From positions 51,939 to 115,938 of the forward strand of contig JACPEP010000024.1 of the NCBI GenBank assembly GCA_016183425.1: a stretch of DNA of 64,000 nucleotides, in the 5' to 3' direction. This document shows positions 1 to 10,289 of the stretch, piece by piece (within the stretch, counting starts at the first letter, position 1; the number at the start of each line of letters is the position of its first letter). A program made the position numbers and the translations under genes. The notes below the pieces were generated by a model. That model was not told where the DNA came from. It was given only the letters and a program-made list of their open reading frames with translations, and searched no databases. Origin of the DNA: Chloroflexota bacterium. GTDB lineage: Bacteria > Chloroflexota > Dehalococcoidia > JACPEP01.

Positions 1-181
1 CTTATGGTCTTAAACAAAATAAAGTGACATTATCGTGTCATTCTGAGGGAGTGCGGCTGTGTCATTCTGAGGGAGTCCGCCTAAGGCGGACTCCCTCAGA
101 ATCCGGATTCTTCTCCCCGCCATAGGCGGAGATCAGAATGACAGCGCCGTAGCCCCAGGCTTCAGCCTGGGGTAGCCCATG

Positions 182-344
182 TAGTCGGCGTCGTCTCTGC
201 CCTCGCCTCGGCGAGTCGCCTTCGGAGACCCGACCGTCTGCATCGGGGACGATGCCGACTACCGTCATATTGTCTATACCCCAGGCTTAAGCCTGGGGTA
301 TAGTAAAAGTCTAAGGAATAGTGCTATGGACGAATCACAGCTGG
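182..344. repeat. 163-bp direct repeat, copy 1, upstream of and including the start codon of the pentapeptide-repeat gene
   Basis: Near-identical to 1594-1756 (tagtcggsgtcgtc...gacgaatcacagctgg). Confidence 0.9.
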
Positions 345-1585
345 CGCGGCGGCCCGGGGAGGACATGTGCCTCTTCCACTCTAAAGACGAGAAGAAGCCC
401 GTGGCGGAGTTCCGCGCCGCCCTGGCGGCAAAGAAAGCAAGTGGGGACGGCAACTATGTGGGCTTTGTCTTCCCGGAATGGGCCGACTTCAGCGTGGTCA
501 CCTTCACCGGGGACGCCGACTTCGGGGAGGCCAACTTCACGGGGGCCGCCCACTTCTTCAGGGCCACCTTCACCGGGGACGCCAACTTCGGGGAGGCCAA
601 CTTCACGGGGGCCGCCGACTTCTGGGGGGCCACCTTCACCGGGGACGCCAACTTCTTCAGGGCCACCTTCACCGGGGACGCCGACTTCTGGGGGGCCAAC
701 TTCACGGGGGCCGCCCACTTCTGGGGGGCGCGACTGGACGGCCCGGGGCGGGTGGTTTTCCAGGGTGATGAGGAGAAAACAGTATTCCACGGCCGGGCTG
801 ACTTCAGGGGGGCTTACTTTGGAACGGTGCTCTTTCGCTCGGTGCATCTAAAAGATGCCACCTTCGCCGGCTGCTATGGCCTGGAGAAGGTGGAGTTTGA
901 TAACGTCACCTGGGGGAGCATAGACCAGCCTTGGCGGGACTGGCCCCTGGCGCGCCGGCTGCTGCGCTGGCGGCGGGAGAACGTGGTGGGGGACGAGCTT
1001 GAGGCCCGCAAAACCAGGAAGGAAGGGGATTTCGCGGTGGCAGAGGGAGTGTACTTTACCCCAGGAGCAGAGCAGGGCTTCGCGGCGGCGGAGCGGGTGT
1101 ACCGCATGTTGAGAAAGAGCTATAAAGACCGTGAAGACTACGCCGGGGCCAGGGAGTTCTACTTCGGCCAGATGGAGATGCGGCGGCTAGCGAGGAAAGG
1201 ATGGCGCAAGTGGCTCTCCCTGACCACCGCCTTCTGGCTTCTCAGCGGCTACGGCACCCGGTGGCGGCGGGCGGCGGGGTGGGCAGTCCTCCTCTTGCTT
1301 TTATGGGCACTTCTCTACGCCTTCTCCGGCCTCCGTTTGGCCTCCGACCCTCCCGGAGTAGCGCATACCCTAGCCCTCTGGGGCGGAACGGGCGCCTTCT
1401 TCTGGGACGGGCTGCGTATCATCGGCTACGGCCTCATCCACAGCCTGGAGGCCACCATTGTCCGCACCGATTTCGCCCGCCCGGCGCACAACTGGGGGTG
1501 GCTGTTTCAGACCGTCCAGAACGCCCTGGGGCCCACCATCATCGCCATGCTGGTGCTGGCCATCCGGGAGCAGTTCAAGAAGTGA
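326..1585 (+). CDS. Pentapeptide-repeat protein with C-terminal transmembrane region
   Basis: Repeated A(N/D/H)F(T/W/F)GA pattern (ANFTGAAHFFRATFTGDANFGEANFTG), then hydrophobic segments (WAVLLLLLWALLYAF; TIIAMLVLAI). Confidence 0.85.
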   Translation: MDESQLARRPGEDMCLFHSKDEKKPVAEFRAALAAKKASGDGNYVGFVFPEWADFSVVTFTGDADFGEANFTGAAHFFRATFTGDANFGEANFTGAADFWGATFTGDANFFRATFTGDADFWGANFTGAAHFWGARLDGPGRVVFQGDEEKTVFHGRADFRGAYFGTVLFRSVHLKDATFAGCYGLEKVEFDNVTWGSIDQPWRDWPLARRLLRWRRENVVGDELEARKTRKEGDFAVAEGVYFTPGAEQGFAAAERVYRMLRKSYKDREDYAGAREFYFGQMEMRRLARKGWRKWLSLTTAFWLLSGYGTRWRRAAGWAVLLLLLWALLYAFSGLRLASDPPGVAHTLALWGGTGAFFWDGLRIIGYGLIHSLEATIVRTDFARPAHNWGWLFQTVQNALGPTIIAMLVLAIREQFKK

Positions 1586-1593
1586 GCGCCAAA

Positions 1594-1800
1594 TAGTCGG
1601 GGTCGTCCCTGACCTCGCCTCGGCGAGTCGCCTTCGGAGACCCGACCGTCTGCATCGGGGACGATGCCGACTACCGTCATATTGTCTATACCCCAGGCTT
1701 AAGCCTGGGGTATAGTAAAAGTCTAAGGAATAGTGCTATGGACGAATCACAGCTGGGGTATAGTAAAAGTCTAAGGAATAGTGCTATGGACGAATCACAG
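1594..1800. repeat. Direct repeat copy 2 (1594-1756) plus a 48-bp-period tandem partial copy (1755-1800)
   Basis: Repeats the 182-344 block, then again ggggtatagtaaaagtctaaggaatagtgctatggacgaatcacag. Confidence 0.9.
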
Positions 1801-1894
1801 CATCGTGTCATTCTTCGGTCGTCCCCGCCAAGGCGGGGATCAGAATGACACAGTGATGGTGTAGGGGCGGGTTTGAAACCCGCCCTACAGACTC

Positions 1895-1962
1895 AGGCCC
1901 TTCGACGAGCTCAGGGCGAGCGGCCATCGTTCATGGTGAGCCCGTCGAACCATGAGCAGCTA
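1895..1962. repeat. REP-like dispersed palindromic repeat
   Basis: cccttcgacgagctcagggcgagc...ggtgagcccgtcgaaccatgag; related inverted copy near 11460-11525. Confidence 0.6.
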
Positions 1963-2063
1963 CCACTCCAGGGTGATAGGTAGGGGATGTTCTGAGACCC
2001 CCCACCAATTCCTCCCCCTCTCCTTCTAAGGAGAGGGGGATCGAGGGGGTGAGGTAACGGACT

Positions 2064-2558
2064 ATGACCGAGCCGCGCTTTCTCGCCGATGACAACGTAG
2101 GCCGACTGGCCCGCTGGCTGCGCGTCCTGGGCTACGATACCCTCTACCTGAAGGGGTTACAGGACGAGGAGCTCATCGCCGTGGCGGCCCGGGAGGGCAG
2201 GGTGCTCCTGACCCGGGACCGGCAACTGGTGAGGCGACGCCTGGCGGCGGCCCGAGGGGCGAGAACCTTCCTGGTTGGCCCAGAGGACCTGGAGGGGCAG
2301 CTACGCCAGGTGGCGGAGGCCTTCGGGCTAGACAAAGGGCAGCGGCCCTTCTCCCGATGCCTGGAGTGCAACCTGCCTCTGGTGGACCGAGAGAAGGATG
2401 AGGTGCGGGGGCGGGTGCCCCCTTACGTCTTCCAGACCCAGGGCCAGTTTCGGGAGTGCCCCGGCTGCCACCGCCTCTACTGGCGGGGCACCCACTGGGG
2501 GCATATGATGAAGAAGGTAGATAGCTTGACCCGCCTGGGCGGGGGAGGTGAAGCGTGA
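2064..2558 (+). CDS. Mut7-C RNase domain protein
   Basis: FLADDNVGRLARWLRVLGYDT, LLTRDRQL, and a CLECN...CPGCHRLYWRGTH zinc-binding C-terminus typical of Mut7-C. Confidence 0.85.
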   Translation: MTEPRFLADDNVGRLARWLRVLGYDTLYLKGLQDEELIAVAAREGRVLLTRDRQLVRRRLAAARGARTFLVGPEDLEGQLRQVAEAFGLDKGQRPFSRCLECNLPLVDREKDEVRGRVPPYVFQTQGQFRECPGCHRLYWRGTHWGHMMKKVDSLTRLGGGGEA

Positions 2559-3700
2559 GACAGGCCGCCTTTGTCTACCATGAGAGCCAGTCCAGTCACG
2601 TGCTGAGGGAAGACCACCCCCTGAGGCCCCACCGCCTTGCCTGTACCTACGAGCTTCTGCGCTCCTACGGGGCCTTCGACCTCCCCGGGTCTCGCCTGGT
2701 CAGCCCCCCGCCGGCCACGGAGGAGGAGATACTGGCCGTCCACACCCCGGACTACCTGGCGGCGGTAAAGGCCTTCAGCCGGGGCGATAGACCGGTGAGC
2801 CCCGCCCGCTACAACTTCAGCCAGTGGGGGGACAACCCCATCTTCCCCGGCATGTACGAGGCCTCTGCCCTGGCGGCTGGGGCCTCCCTGACGGCGGCCC
2901 GCCTGGTGGCCAGAGGGGAGGTGGACGTGGCCTTCAACCCCTCCGGCGGCCTGCACCACGCCGGGCCGAACTTCGCCTCCGGCTTCTGCGTCTTCAACGA
3001 CCCCGCCATCGCCATCGCCCACCTGTCCGCCTCTGGCGGACAGGGCCTTCGGGTGGCCTACGTGGACATCGACGCCCACCACGGCGACGGGGTTCAAAAC
3101 GCCTTCTACGATACGAACCAGGTGCTCACCATCTCCCTCCATGAATCGGGCCGCTACCTTTTCCCGGGCACGGGTGGGGTAACCGAAATGGGGCGGGGAC
3201 GGGGATTGGGTTACTCCGTGAACCTGCCCCTGGCCCCCCACACCGGCGACGCGGTATACCTATGGGCCTTCCAGGAGGTGGTGCCGCCTCTGCTGTCCGC
3301 TTTCAAGCCCCATATCGTGGTCACGCAACTGGGGGTGGATGGCTACTTTCGGGACCCCCTGGCCCATCTCGCCTTGACCACTGAAGGCTACTGCCAGTTG
3401 TTTAGAGAGTTTCGGCGGCTGTGTCCATCCTCCGGCGGCCCCCGTTGGGTGGCCCTGGGGGGTGGTGGCTACGACATCGAAGCCGTCGCCCGCCTCTGGA
3501 CCCTGGCCTACGGGGTGATGATGGACCAGGACTGGCCCGACGATATTCCTGTCGACTACCAGGAGCGCTACGGAGTCAAGAAGCTGCTGGATACCTCTCC
3601 ACCGCCCTGGGATGCCGCCGTTCAGGGAGAGGCTCGTGGCTTCGCCCAGGAGAGCGTGGCGGAAATAAAAAGAACCATCTTCCCTATCCATGGCCTCTAG
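2555..3700 (+). CDS. Histone deacetylase / AcuC-family deacetylase
   Basis: HHAGPNFASGFCVFND, YVDIDAHHGDGVQ, SLHESGRYLFPGTG motifs; overlaps the preceding stop (GTGA). Confidence 0.92.
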   Translation: MRQAAFVYHESQSSHVLREDHPLRPHRLACTYELLRSYGAFDLPGSRLVSPPPATEEEILAVHTPDYLAAVKAFSRGDRPVSPARYNFSQWGDNPIFPGMYEASALAAGASLTAARLVARGEVDVAFNPSGGLHHAGPNFASGFCVFNDPAIAIAHLSASGGQGLRVAYVDIDAHHGDGVQNAFYDTNQVLTISLHESGRYLFPGTGGVTEMGRGRGLGYSVNLPLAPHTGDAVYLWAFQEVVPPLLSAFKPHIVVTQLGVDGYFRDPLAHLALTTEGYCQLFREFRRLCPSSGGPRWVALGGGGYDIEAVARLWTLAYGVMMDQDWPDDIPVDYQERYGVKKLLDTSPPPWDAAVQGEARGFAQESVAEIKRTIFPIHGL

Positions 3701-3833
3701 ACTTCCCATTGCATTTCTATGAAAAAATTGTTACACTAACCACGTTTTCATGGGAAAAGGAGGTGTGTCGGGAAACTAATAAGGCTGGTGAACGGTCAAA
3801 AAAGGGAATAACGTTCAGAAAAGGAGGAACATT

Positions 3834-5498
3834 GTGGAAAACAAGGGGAACTATTGGACTGGGGTCTGGAATCGGCGACTATCGCGACGCCAGGCCCTGA
3901 GGGGGGTGGGCAAAGCGGGGATAGGGTTAGCGGGGCTCACCCTTATCGGATGTGCCGCCCCCTCCGCTCCTGCCCCGACCCCCAAATCCACCGCACCTAC
4001 CCCCAAGCCTGCCGGCCCCACCCCGACTCCAGCCCCCACCTACGGCGGCACCCTCATCGGCGCTATGAACGGCTCGCCGGCCTTCGACCCCGGCTGGCAC
4101 TTCGGCGGGTCCACGGACCAGACCCTTTACTATCTGGTGTACAACTCGCTGCTGCATGAAGAGCCCGACTCCAGTCTGGCACCGGAGCTGGCCGAATCCT
4201 GGGAGGTCCCGGATCCTACCACCTTTGTCTTCAAGCTGAAGCGGGGGGTGAAATTCCACGACGGCACCGATTTCAACGCCACCGTGGCCAAGGCTCACTA
4301 CGAGCGCCTGGGAGACGAGGGACACAAAGGGCCCCAGGCCATCGAGCTGCGGAAGAGTTTCAAATCCGCCGAAGCCTTGGACGACTACACCTACAAGATG
4401 ACCATCAAAACGCCCAACTCCAGCTTCCTGTACCAGAATACCCGCTCCTCCGGGCCAGGGATGATCCCCCAGCCCTACGATGCCAAGAAAAAGAACAATG
4501 ACCTCAAGATCAGCGGCATCGGCACCGGTCCCTTTGTGGCCGACGGGTGGCTTATGGATGAACGAGCCTCGGTGAAGAAGTTTTCCGGCTACTGGGAAAA
4601 GGGCGTCCCCTACCTGGACGCCTTCGTCTGGAGGGTCGTCCCCAGCTCGGATGTCCAAGTGACTATGCTCAAAACGGGCGAGATCCAGCTCATCGCAGTA
4701 GCGCAGACGAAAGATCTACCTGTCCTGAAGGCAGACCCGAACATTGTGGTGGCAATCAAACCCGGTGGGAAACGGAAGACCATCCAGTTCAACATGGTGA
4801 ACTCTCCCTTCAAGGAAAAAGCCATCCGGCAGGCGGTGGCCTACGCTATCGATCGGGTAGCCCTGACCCAGGCGGTATGGCAAGGCCTATACACGCCCGG
4901 AGAGGGCCCCTTCCCTCCCGCATCTTGGGCCTATGACCCCGCCCAGAAGGGCTATCCCTTCGACCTCGCCAAGGCCAAGGAAAAGATGGTGGAAGGGGGC
5001 TACCCCAACGGCTTCGAGGCCAAGGTGTCCGCAGCCTCCTCCCGACCCGATGAGGTGACTATGAGCGAGGTCATAAAGGAGATGCTGGCCAAGATCGGCA
5101 TCCGCCTTAACATCGCGGTTACGTCGGATGCCAACTGGACGGTAATCCGGAACACCGATGACAAGGAGCACCAACTATTGGCCTCCAGCTCCGGCACCGC
5201 CGATGACCCAGGCAACCTCATCGAGGTCTACTACTCCTCCAAGATGAAGATCGCCATGGCCAAGGCCAAGAACCCCCAACTAGATTCTCTCCTGGAGAAG
5301 GCCCAGGCCACCTACAACCAGGGGGAGCAGAAGCGGTACTTTCAGGAGTTAGGCAAGCTCATCACCGAGGATGTATGGTCCATCCTGACCATCGCCTACC
5401 CGGTGAACATCATCGCCTATCGCAAAAATGTCCACAGTATTGATGTGGGCCTGAACTACTCCTCCCTCTTTACTCGGAAGACCTGGCTATCAAAGTAA
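3834..5498 (+). CDS. ABC transporter substrate-binding protein, family 5 (Tat/lipoprotein signal)
   Basis: SRRQALRG...LTLIGCAAP lipobox; TPTP linker; GGTLIGAMNGSPAFDP; FKLKRGVKFHDGTDFNA. Confidence 0.9.
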   Translation: MENKGNYWTGVWNRRLSRRQALRGVGKAGIGLAGLTLIGCAAPSAPAPTPKSTAPTPKPAGPTPTPAPTYGGTLIGAMNGSPAFDPGWHFGGSTDQTLYYLVYNSLLHEEPDSSLAPELAESWEVPDPTTFVFKLKRGVKFHDGTDFNATVAKAHYERLGDEGHKGPQAIELRKSFKSAEALDDYTYKMTIKTPNSSFLYQNTRSSGPGMIPQPYDAKKKNNDLKISGIGTGPFVADGWLMDERASVKKFSGYWEKGVPYLDAFVWRVVPSSDVQVTMLKTGEIQLIAVAQTKDLPVLKADPNIVVAIKPGGKRKTIQFNMVNSPFKEKAIRQAVAYAIDRVALTQAVWQGLYTPGEGPFPPASWAYDPAQKGYPFDLAKAKEKMVEGGYPNGFEAKVSAASSRPDEVTMSEVIKEMLAKIGIRLNIAVTSDANWTVIRNTDDKEHQLLASSSGTADDPGNLIEVYYSSKMKIAMAKAKNPQLDSLLEKAQATYNQGEQKRYFQELGKLITEDVWSILTIAYPVNIIAYRKNVHSIDVGLNYSSLFTRKTWLSK

Positions 5499-5589
5499 AA
5501 GGGTCCGAGACTGGGAGATAACCCTCTGAATGTAATGGGGTTTGGCGGGCCCGCCCGCCAAACCCCAGGCAAGAAGGGAGAACAAAGTC

Positions 5590-6723
5590 ATGGTCATGGA
5601 ACGGGAGATGATGCGCGAGGCAGAGGAGGAGCCTCGGGAATACGAATCGCAGCAGACCAATACCTACGTCCCCCGAGATGCCCAGCGCACCCACGTCGCC
5701 TCTCTACCCCGGGTGATCCACGCTAAGGACATCAAAGGGTTCATTCCCGGCGCCAAGGGGGCGGCTAAAGACAAAAAGGGGCAACAGAGCAAGGGGGGCA
5801 AGGCCATCTATCTCTCCTGGCAACATCACAACTGGAAGGAGATGAGGCACCCCATCTATACCATGAGGTGGTTTGGCACCGCGGGGACGCCGGGGGCCGG
5901 CTTTAAGCCCGGGGCCAGCGGCTGCCACCGCCATTGGATGGAGGCCATATTCTACCGCCCCGGCGGTAAGTACGTCGAAGAGCAGGACGGAGTCCTCCAT
6001 GAGTGCGAAGGGGAGGGAGTGGTCTGCATCCCCACCTATTGCATCCATGGCCACTACTTCGTGGAGCCGCCTACCAAAAGGGGCGTGACCATCCTGTCTC
6101 GCATCTTCGAACCCCTGGGCATCGCCGACATGGAGGTCTTCGACGTGGATGAGGACTATGTTCGCCGAGGCTCTCCTCTGGGGGATTTTCACATCTGGGA
6201 GGATACCCAGGAGATGATGTATGCCCGGCGCAATGTCAAGTGGGCCGAGGGAGAGCCCAAGACCATTTACGATCGGTTTGTAAAGATGACCGCTGACGAA
6301 TACCGATGGCGGTTGCAGACGGACCGTTGGATCGCGGCGGACAGCAAGCCCTGGGAACAGACCAGGCAGGGAAAGATCAAGTACCTCATCCACCCCTGGG
6401 ACAACTCCGTCATCCGCACCATAGACTGCTATCTCCAGGAGATTCCTCCCGGAGGATTTTCTGGCAAGCACCGCCACGTCTATGAAGAGGTTTTCTTGGT
6501 CACCGATGGCCGCGGCTACACGATTCAGAACGGCGTCCGCTACGATTGGCAGGAAGACGATATTGTATGTATCCCCATCGGAGTCACCCACCAGCACTTC
6601 AACACCGACCCCCATAACAAGGCCAAGATCTTTGCCGCCTACCCCCGGGCCTACATGTGGGTTGGCCATGGGGGCGTCGAGCACTTGGAGAACGCCTCGG
6701 ACTGGCAGCCGAGCCAGGGTTAG
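5590..6723 (+). CDS. Bicupin-type (double cupin) domain protein
   Basis: Two cupin-like segments (SGCHRHWMEAIFYRPGG; GGFSGKHRHVYEEVFLVTDGRG). ATG at 5590 preceded by a purine-rich RBS. Confidence 0.8.
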   Translation: MVMEREMMREAEEEPREYESQQTNTYVPRDAQRTHVASLPRVIHAKDIKGFIPGAKGAAKDKKGQQSKGGKAIYLSWQHHNWKEMRHPIYTMRWFGTAGTPGAGFKPGASGCHRHWMEAIFYRPGGKYVEEQDGVLHECEGEGVVCIPTYCIHGHYFVEPPTKRGVTILSRIFEPLGIADMEVFDVDEDYVRRGSPLGDFHIWEDTQEMMYARRNVKWAEGEPKTIYDRFVKMTADEYRWRLQTDRWIAADSKPWEQTRQGKIKYLIHPWDNSVIRTIDCYLQEIPPGGFSGKHRHVYEEVFLVTDGRGYTIQNGVRYDWQEDDIVCIPIGVTHQHFNTDPHNKAKIFAAYPRAYMWVGHGGVEHLENASDWQPSQG

Positions 6724-6768
6724 GTCTGCGTTTAAAAACAGCGTCTTCGTGTAGATAAGGAGAGGGCC

Positions 6769-8019
6769 ATGGAGCGAGTGGTCATCATCGGTGGCGGCGT
6801 CGCCGGCTGTGCCGCGGCGGTGGTGGCAGCCAAAGCCGGCGTGGAGGTGGTAGTACTGGAGAGGATGAATCGTCTCTCCGGCCTCTCCCCCTGGTGCGGA
6901 CAGTTGCGGGGGTGGGGAGCTATTCAGGAGGCGAAGCTCCTGGGCGGCGGCGATGTCTTCAAATTGTGGGAATCCCTGGAAAGGCACCGCAAAACGGACT
7001 TTGGCCTCCCCGATGGCAATATCACCTGGGACGTGAGACCCATCGAGGAGCTAACCAGAAAGCTGGTGGACTCCGCAGGGGTGAAAGTCATGCTGCGAGC
7101 TCGGGCAGTGGAGGTGGAGACCAGGGGTAACCGGGTGGAGAGCATCCTCCTGGAAAATGGCACCCGGGTAAAAGGGGATGTCTTTCTGGACACTACCGGA
7201 GCTACTGGTAGCATAGCAGCTTGTACTAAATACGGCCAGGGCTGCGCCCTATGCATGGTGCAGTGCTTCATCTATGGCGAGCGGGTAAGCATCTCCGAGA
7301 AGGCGGGGGTCCCCGATGCTTCGGGGCGGCCCGGTTACCTGGGAAGGAAGCTGGTCCTCTCCCACACCCTGGCCCCTGATCTGAGACACGCCATTGAGGA
7401 GAACCCCGATGGCTATTTCTTGGCCCCCATGCCAGAGGAACTCCAGAAAATGGACTACACTCATATGTGGCCTCACCCCGACCGACCGGTGATGGCCAAG
7501 TGGCGGGGGGGTGCCACCTATGAGGTGGTTGACGTGGGTTTCGCCAAAACTAACCTCCAATTGCCCCTGGAGTACCTGAGACGCGTACCGGGCTGGGAAA
7601 ACGCCTGGTTCTATATGCCTCTTTCCGCCGACGGTCATGTGGTCAGCCTCCGCTCCATCGCCCCCCACGACAATACCATGAAGGTGGAAGGGGTAGACAA
7701 TCTCTTCGTCGGCGGCCTAAGGGCGGGCCACTACAGCTCGGCGGTTCCCTCCATCTTCTCTGCCGAGCTGGCAGCCCACAACGCCGCCCGCAAGGCCCTG
7801 GGGCGGGAGGGGATCCAGCTACCTTTAAACACCATTCAGGGCTGTTTCCTGGCCGAGGTCAACGAAGGAGCACCTCCCAGAGAGTATGGCGGCGAGCCCT
7901 CTTATCCCAAGTTCGTGGAGCATGGCCTAGACGTCCCGCGCATCACCGATTACCGAAGGATACGAGAGTCTATTGCCGAGGCCGGCCTGCTGGGTGTTTA
8001 CGAGAGAAAGCTTACCTAG
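6769..8019 (+). CDS. FAD-dependent oxidoreductase
   Basis: N-terminal VVIIGGGVAGCAAAVVAAKAGVEVVVLER dinucleotide-binding motif; NLFVGGLRAGHYSSA near the C-terminus. Confidence 0.87.
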   Translation: MERVVIIGGGVAGCAAAVVAAKAGVEVVVLERMNRLSGLSPWCGQLRGWGAIQEAKLLGGGDVFKLWESLERHRKTDFGLPDGNITWDVRPIEELTRKLVDSAGVKVMLRARAVEVETRGNRVESILLENGTRVKGDVFLDTTGATGSIAACTKYGQGCALCMVQCFIYGERVSISEKAGVPDASGRPGYLGRKLVLSHTLAPDLRHAIEENPDGYFLAPMPEELQKMDYTHMWPHPDRPVMAKWRGGATYEVVDVGFAKTNLQLPLEYLRRVPGWENAWFYMPLSADGHVVSLRSIAPHDNTMKVEGVDNLFVGGLRAGHYSSAVPSIFSAELAAHNAARKALGREGIQLPLNTIQGCFLAEVNEGAPPREYGGEPSYPKFVEHGLDVPRITDYRRIRESIAEAGLLGVYERKLT

Positions 8020-8162
8020 CGGAGGAGGCCATTTCGACCACAGAGGAGATTGTTAGGAAATTGGGGTATCCAGGCCTCGCCGGGAGCGTTGGCAACCGTC
8101 ACGAAAGGTGATACTAAACACCGCCAAGAGAGGTAATCCACAGGAGAGGAGGAATCACAACC

Positions 8163-9830
8163 ATGAGTCAGGACATCGACTATTGGAGGCCAGGTCTCAG
8201 TCAGCGACTTTCCCGTCGCCGGATGTTGGTCGAGAGCGCGCGGATAGGGCTGGGTGTAGTTGGGCTCTCCCTTTTGGGCTGCGCCACCACCACTACCCCT
8301 CCTACCCCTCCCTCGACTCCTAAGCCCGCTGGCCCGACCCCCACTCCCGTACCCACCTACGGCGGTACCCTCATCGTCTCCCAGCGGGGCACTACCACCC
8401 TAGACCCAGACATAACCTCTGGCGGGCAGGACGCCTTCCAGTTGCGGAACCTGTATAATGGCCTTACGGGCCTGGATGTCAAGGGAAGGCCGGTCCCCGA
8501 GCTGGCCACCTCCTGGGAGTTCCCCGATCCCACTACGGTCATCATGAAGCTCAGAAAGAATGTTAAGTTCCACGATGGGGTAGACTTCAACGCCCAGGTG
8601 GTAAAGGCCAACTACGACCGTACCATGAACCCAGCTACTAAGTCCAAAGAAAAGGCGAAGGTTGATGACGTTATAAAGTCCTATGCGGTGGTGGACGATT
8701 ACACCTTTAGGTTCAATCTTAAGCGACCCAGCGCCTCTTTCCTGTCTGTGGCCACCTCCCGGCAAACTGGTTCCGGTAGCGCGGGCTACATGAAATCCCC
8801 CGAGGCTTTGAAAAAATACAATAACGACCTTCGTGAGCACGGGGTGGGCACCGGGCCTTTTGAATTCGTGGAGTGGCGCCTGGATGATCGCATCACCGTG
8901 AAGAAGTTCCCTGGCTTCTGGGAAAAGGGGGTACCCTATCTAGACCAGATCACCTGGCGGGTGATCCCGGACTCCACGGTAGCGCTAACCATGTTAAAAT
9001 CGGGGGAGGTCCAATTCGACAACTGGTTCGACTTCAAGGACTACGAGATCATAAAAGCCGACCCCAACCTGGTGTTGGTGGCAGAGACTGTTCCCGGCTA
9101 CGTAAGTATCTCCTTTAGCCAGGGGAAACCTCCTTTCAACAACCGAGCCCTGCGCCAGGCCGTGGTCTACGCCATCGACCGAGAGGCCATCTCTAGAGTG
9201 GTCTATAAGGGAATCCAGCCCCCCAGCGAGGGACTTTATGGCCCCGACTCCTGGGCTCACGACCCCAAGATAAAGAGCTACCCCTTGGACCTGGCCAAAG
9301 CCAAGGAGAAGCTAAAGGAGGCGGGCGTCCCCGACAACTTTGAGTTCACCTTGAGCGTCGCCAGCGCTTTCCCCGATTGGGTGCAGCAGGGGGAAATGAT
9401 ACAAAGCATGCTGGCCAAGATCGGGGTGAAAGCCAAGTTGGAGTTGGTGGAGCGGGCAAAGATGAGCACACTGAGGAACGCCGGCGACTTTGAAGCAGAG
9501 TCGGTGGGCTCTTCCGGCGATACTGAGCCCCATCAAGACCTGGTGGGTAAGTTCTATAGCAAAGGCGCTCGCCCCAAGAATTTCGATCCCAACAACCCGG
9601 ATACCAAAAAGGTGGATGCCCTCATCGAAAAAGGGGACAGCGTATACGACATCGAGGAACGGAGGGCCACCTACAGCGAGTTACAGAAGCTTCTCATCGA
9701 TCTGGCCTACGCCTATTTCCCTTTCACCTACCAGACCTCTCGTGTGGCCTACCGTAAAGAGGTCAAGGGCTATGTGCAGTTTCCCGGGACCTACGCCACC
9801 GACTTATGGAGGGTGTGGCGGGCAAAATAG
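8163..9830 (+). CDS. ABC transporter substrate-binding protein, family 5 (paralogue of 3834-5498)
   Basis: SRRRMLVESARIGLGVVGLSLLGCATT lipobox; MKLRKNVKFHDGVDFNAQVVKANYDR. Confidence 0.9.
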   Translation: MSQDIDYWRPGLSQRLSRRRMLVESARIGLGVVGLSLLGCATTTTPPTPPSTPKPAGPTPTPVPTYGGTLIVSQRGTTTLDPDITSGGQDAFQLRNLYNGLTGLDVKGRPVPELATSWEFPDPTTVIMKLRKNVKFHDGVDFNAQVVKANYDRTMNPATKSKEKAKVDDVIKSYAVVDDYTFRFNLKRPSASFLSVATSRQTGSGSAGYMKSPEALKKYNNDLREHGVGTGPFEFVEWRLDDRITVKKFPGFWEKGVPYLDQITWRVIPDSTVALTMLKSGEVQFDNWFDFKDYEIIKADPNLVLVAETVPGYVSISFSQGKPPFNNRALRQAVVYAIDREAISRVVYKGIQPPSEGLYGPDSWAHDPKIKSYPLDLAKAKEKLKEAGVPDNFEFTLSVASAFPDWVQQGEMIQSMLAKIGVKAKLELVERAKMSTLRNAGDFEAESVGSSGDTEPHQDLVGKFYSKGARPKNFDPNNPDTKKVDALIEKGDSVYDIEERRATYSELQKLLIDLAYAYFPFTYQTSRVAYRKEVKGYVQFPGTYATDLWRVWRAK

Positions 9831-9844
9831 ACAGGGGGAATCCA

Positions 9845-10177
9845 ATGCCTTCAATAACCGGGGCCGGGGTTATCCATATCGCCCATTTCACTCTGCGGCC
9901 AGAGCTAACAGAGGAACAAAAGGAGGCGTATTTCCGGACTGCCCAGGCCTTTGACACGGTCCCCGGCATCCTCGGCGTGGATCAGGGCCCCAATATCGAG
10001 GAAAATTCACCCTATATGTACACCCGGATCATCTACTACGCCGACGCCGCCGCTCGGGAAGCGCTCCATCGCCACCCTCTTCACATCAGGTTTGGAGAGA
10101 AATACTCCCAGCCCATGACGGAAAGGCGCATCTCGTATACCATTCAACTATTGAATAAGAATCAGCCCGGTGCATAA
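9845..10177 (+). CDS. Small Dabb/EthD-like alpha-beta barrel protein
   Basis: VIHIAHFTLRPELTEEQKEAYFRTAQAFDTVPGILGVDQGP resembles Dabb (stress-responsive A/B barrel) proteins. Confidence 0.6.
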   Translation: MPSITGAGVIHIAHFTLRPELTEEQKEAYFRTAQAFDTVPGILGVDQGPNIEENSPYMYTRIIYYADAAAREALHRHPLHIRFGEKYSQPMTERRISYTIQLLNKNQPGA

Positions 10178-10289
10178 AGGGGGAAGTAACAGCTCTGATG
10201 GGGGTGTTGATAGAAGACCAAGCCTCAAAGGGGGGCTTCAATGGCCGATAGCTGGATTTTTTTAGCGTGAATAGAAAGGAGGCATCATC

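Noticed and set aside
335-847. 170-aa minus-strand ORF and other ORFs overlapping the pentapeptide array
   Set aside because: Antisense reading of a GC-rich repeat; low-complexity VGVPGEGGPEEVG product; the + strand pentapeptide frame explains the DNA.
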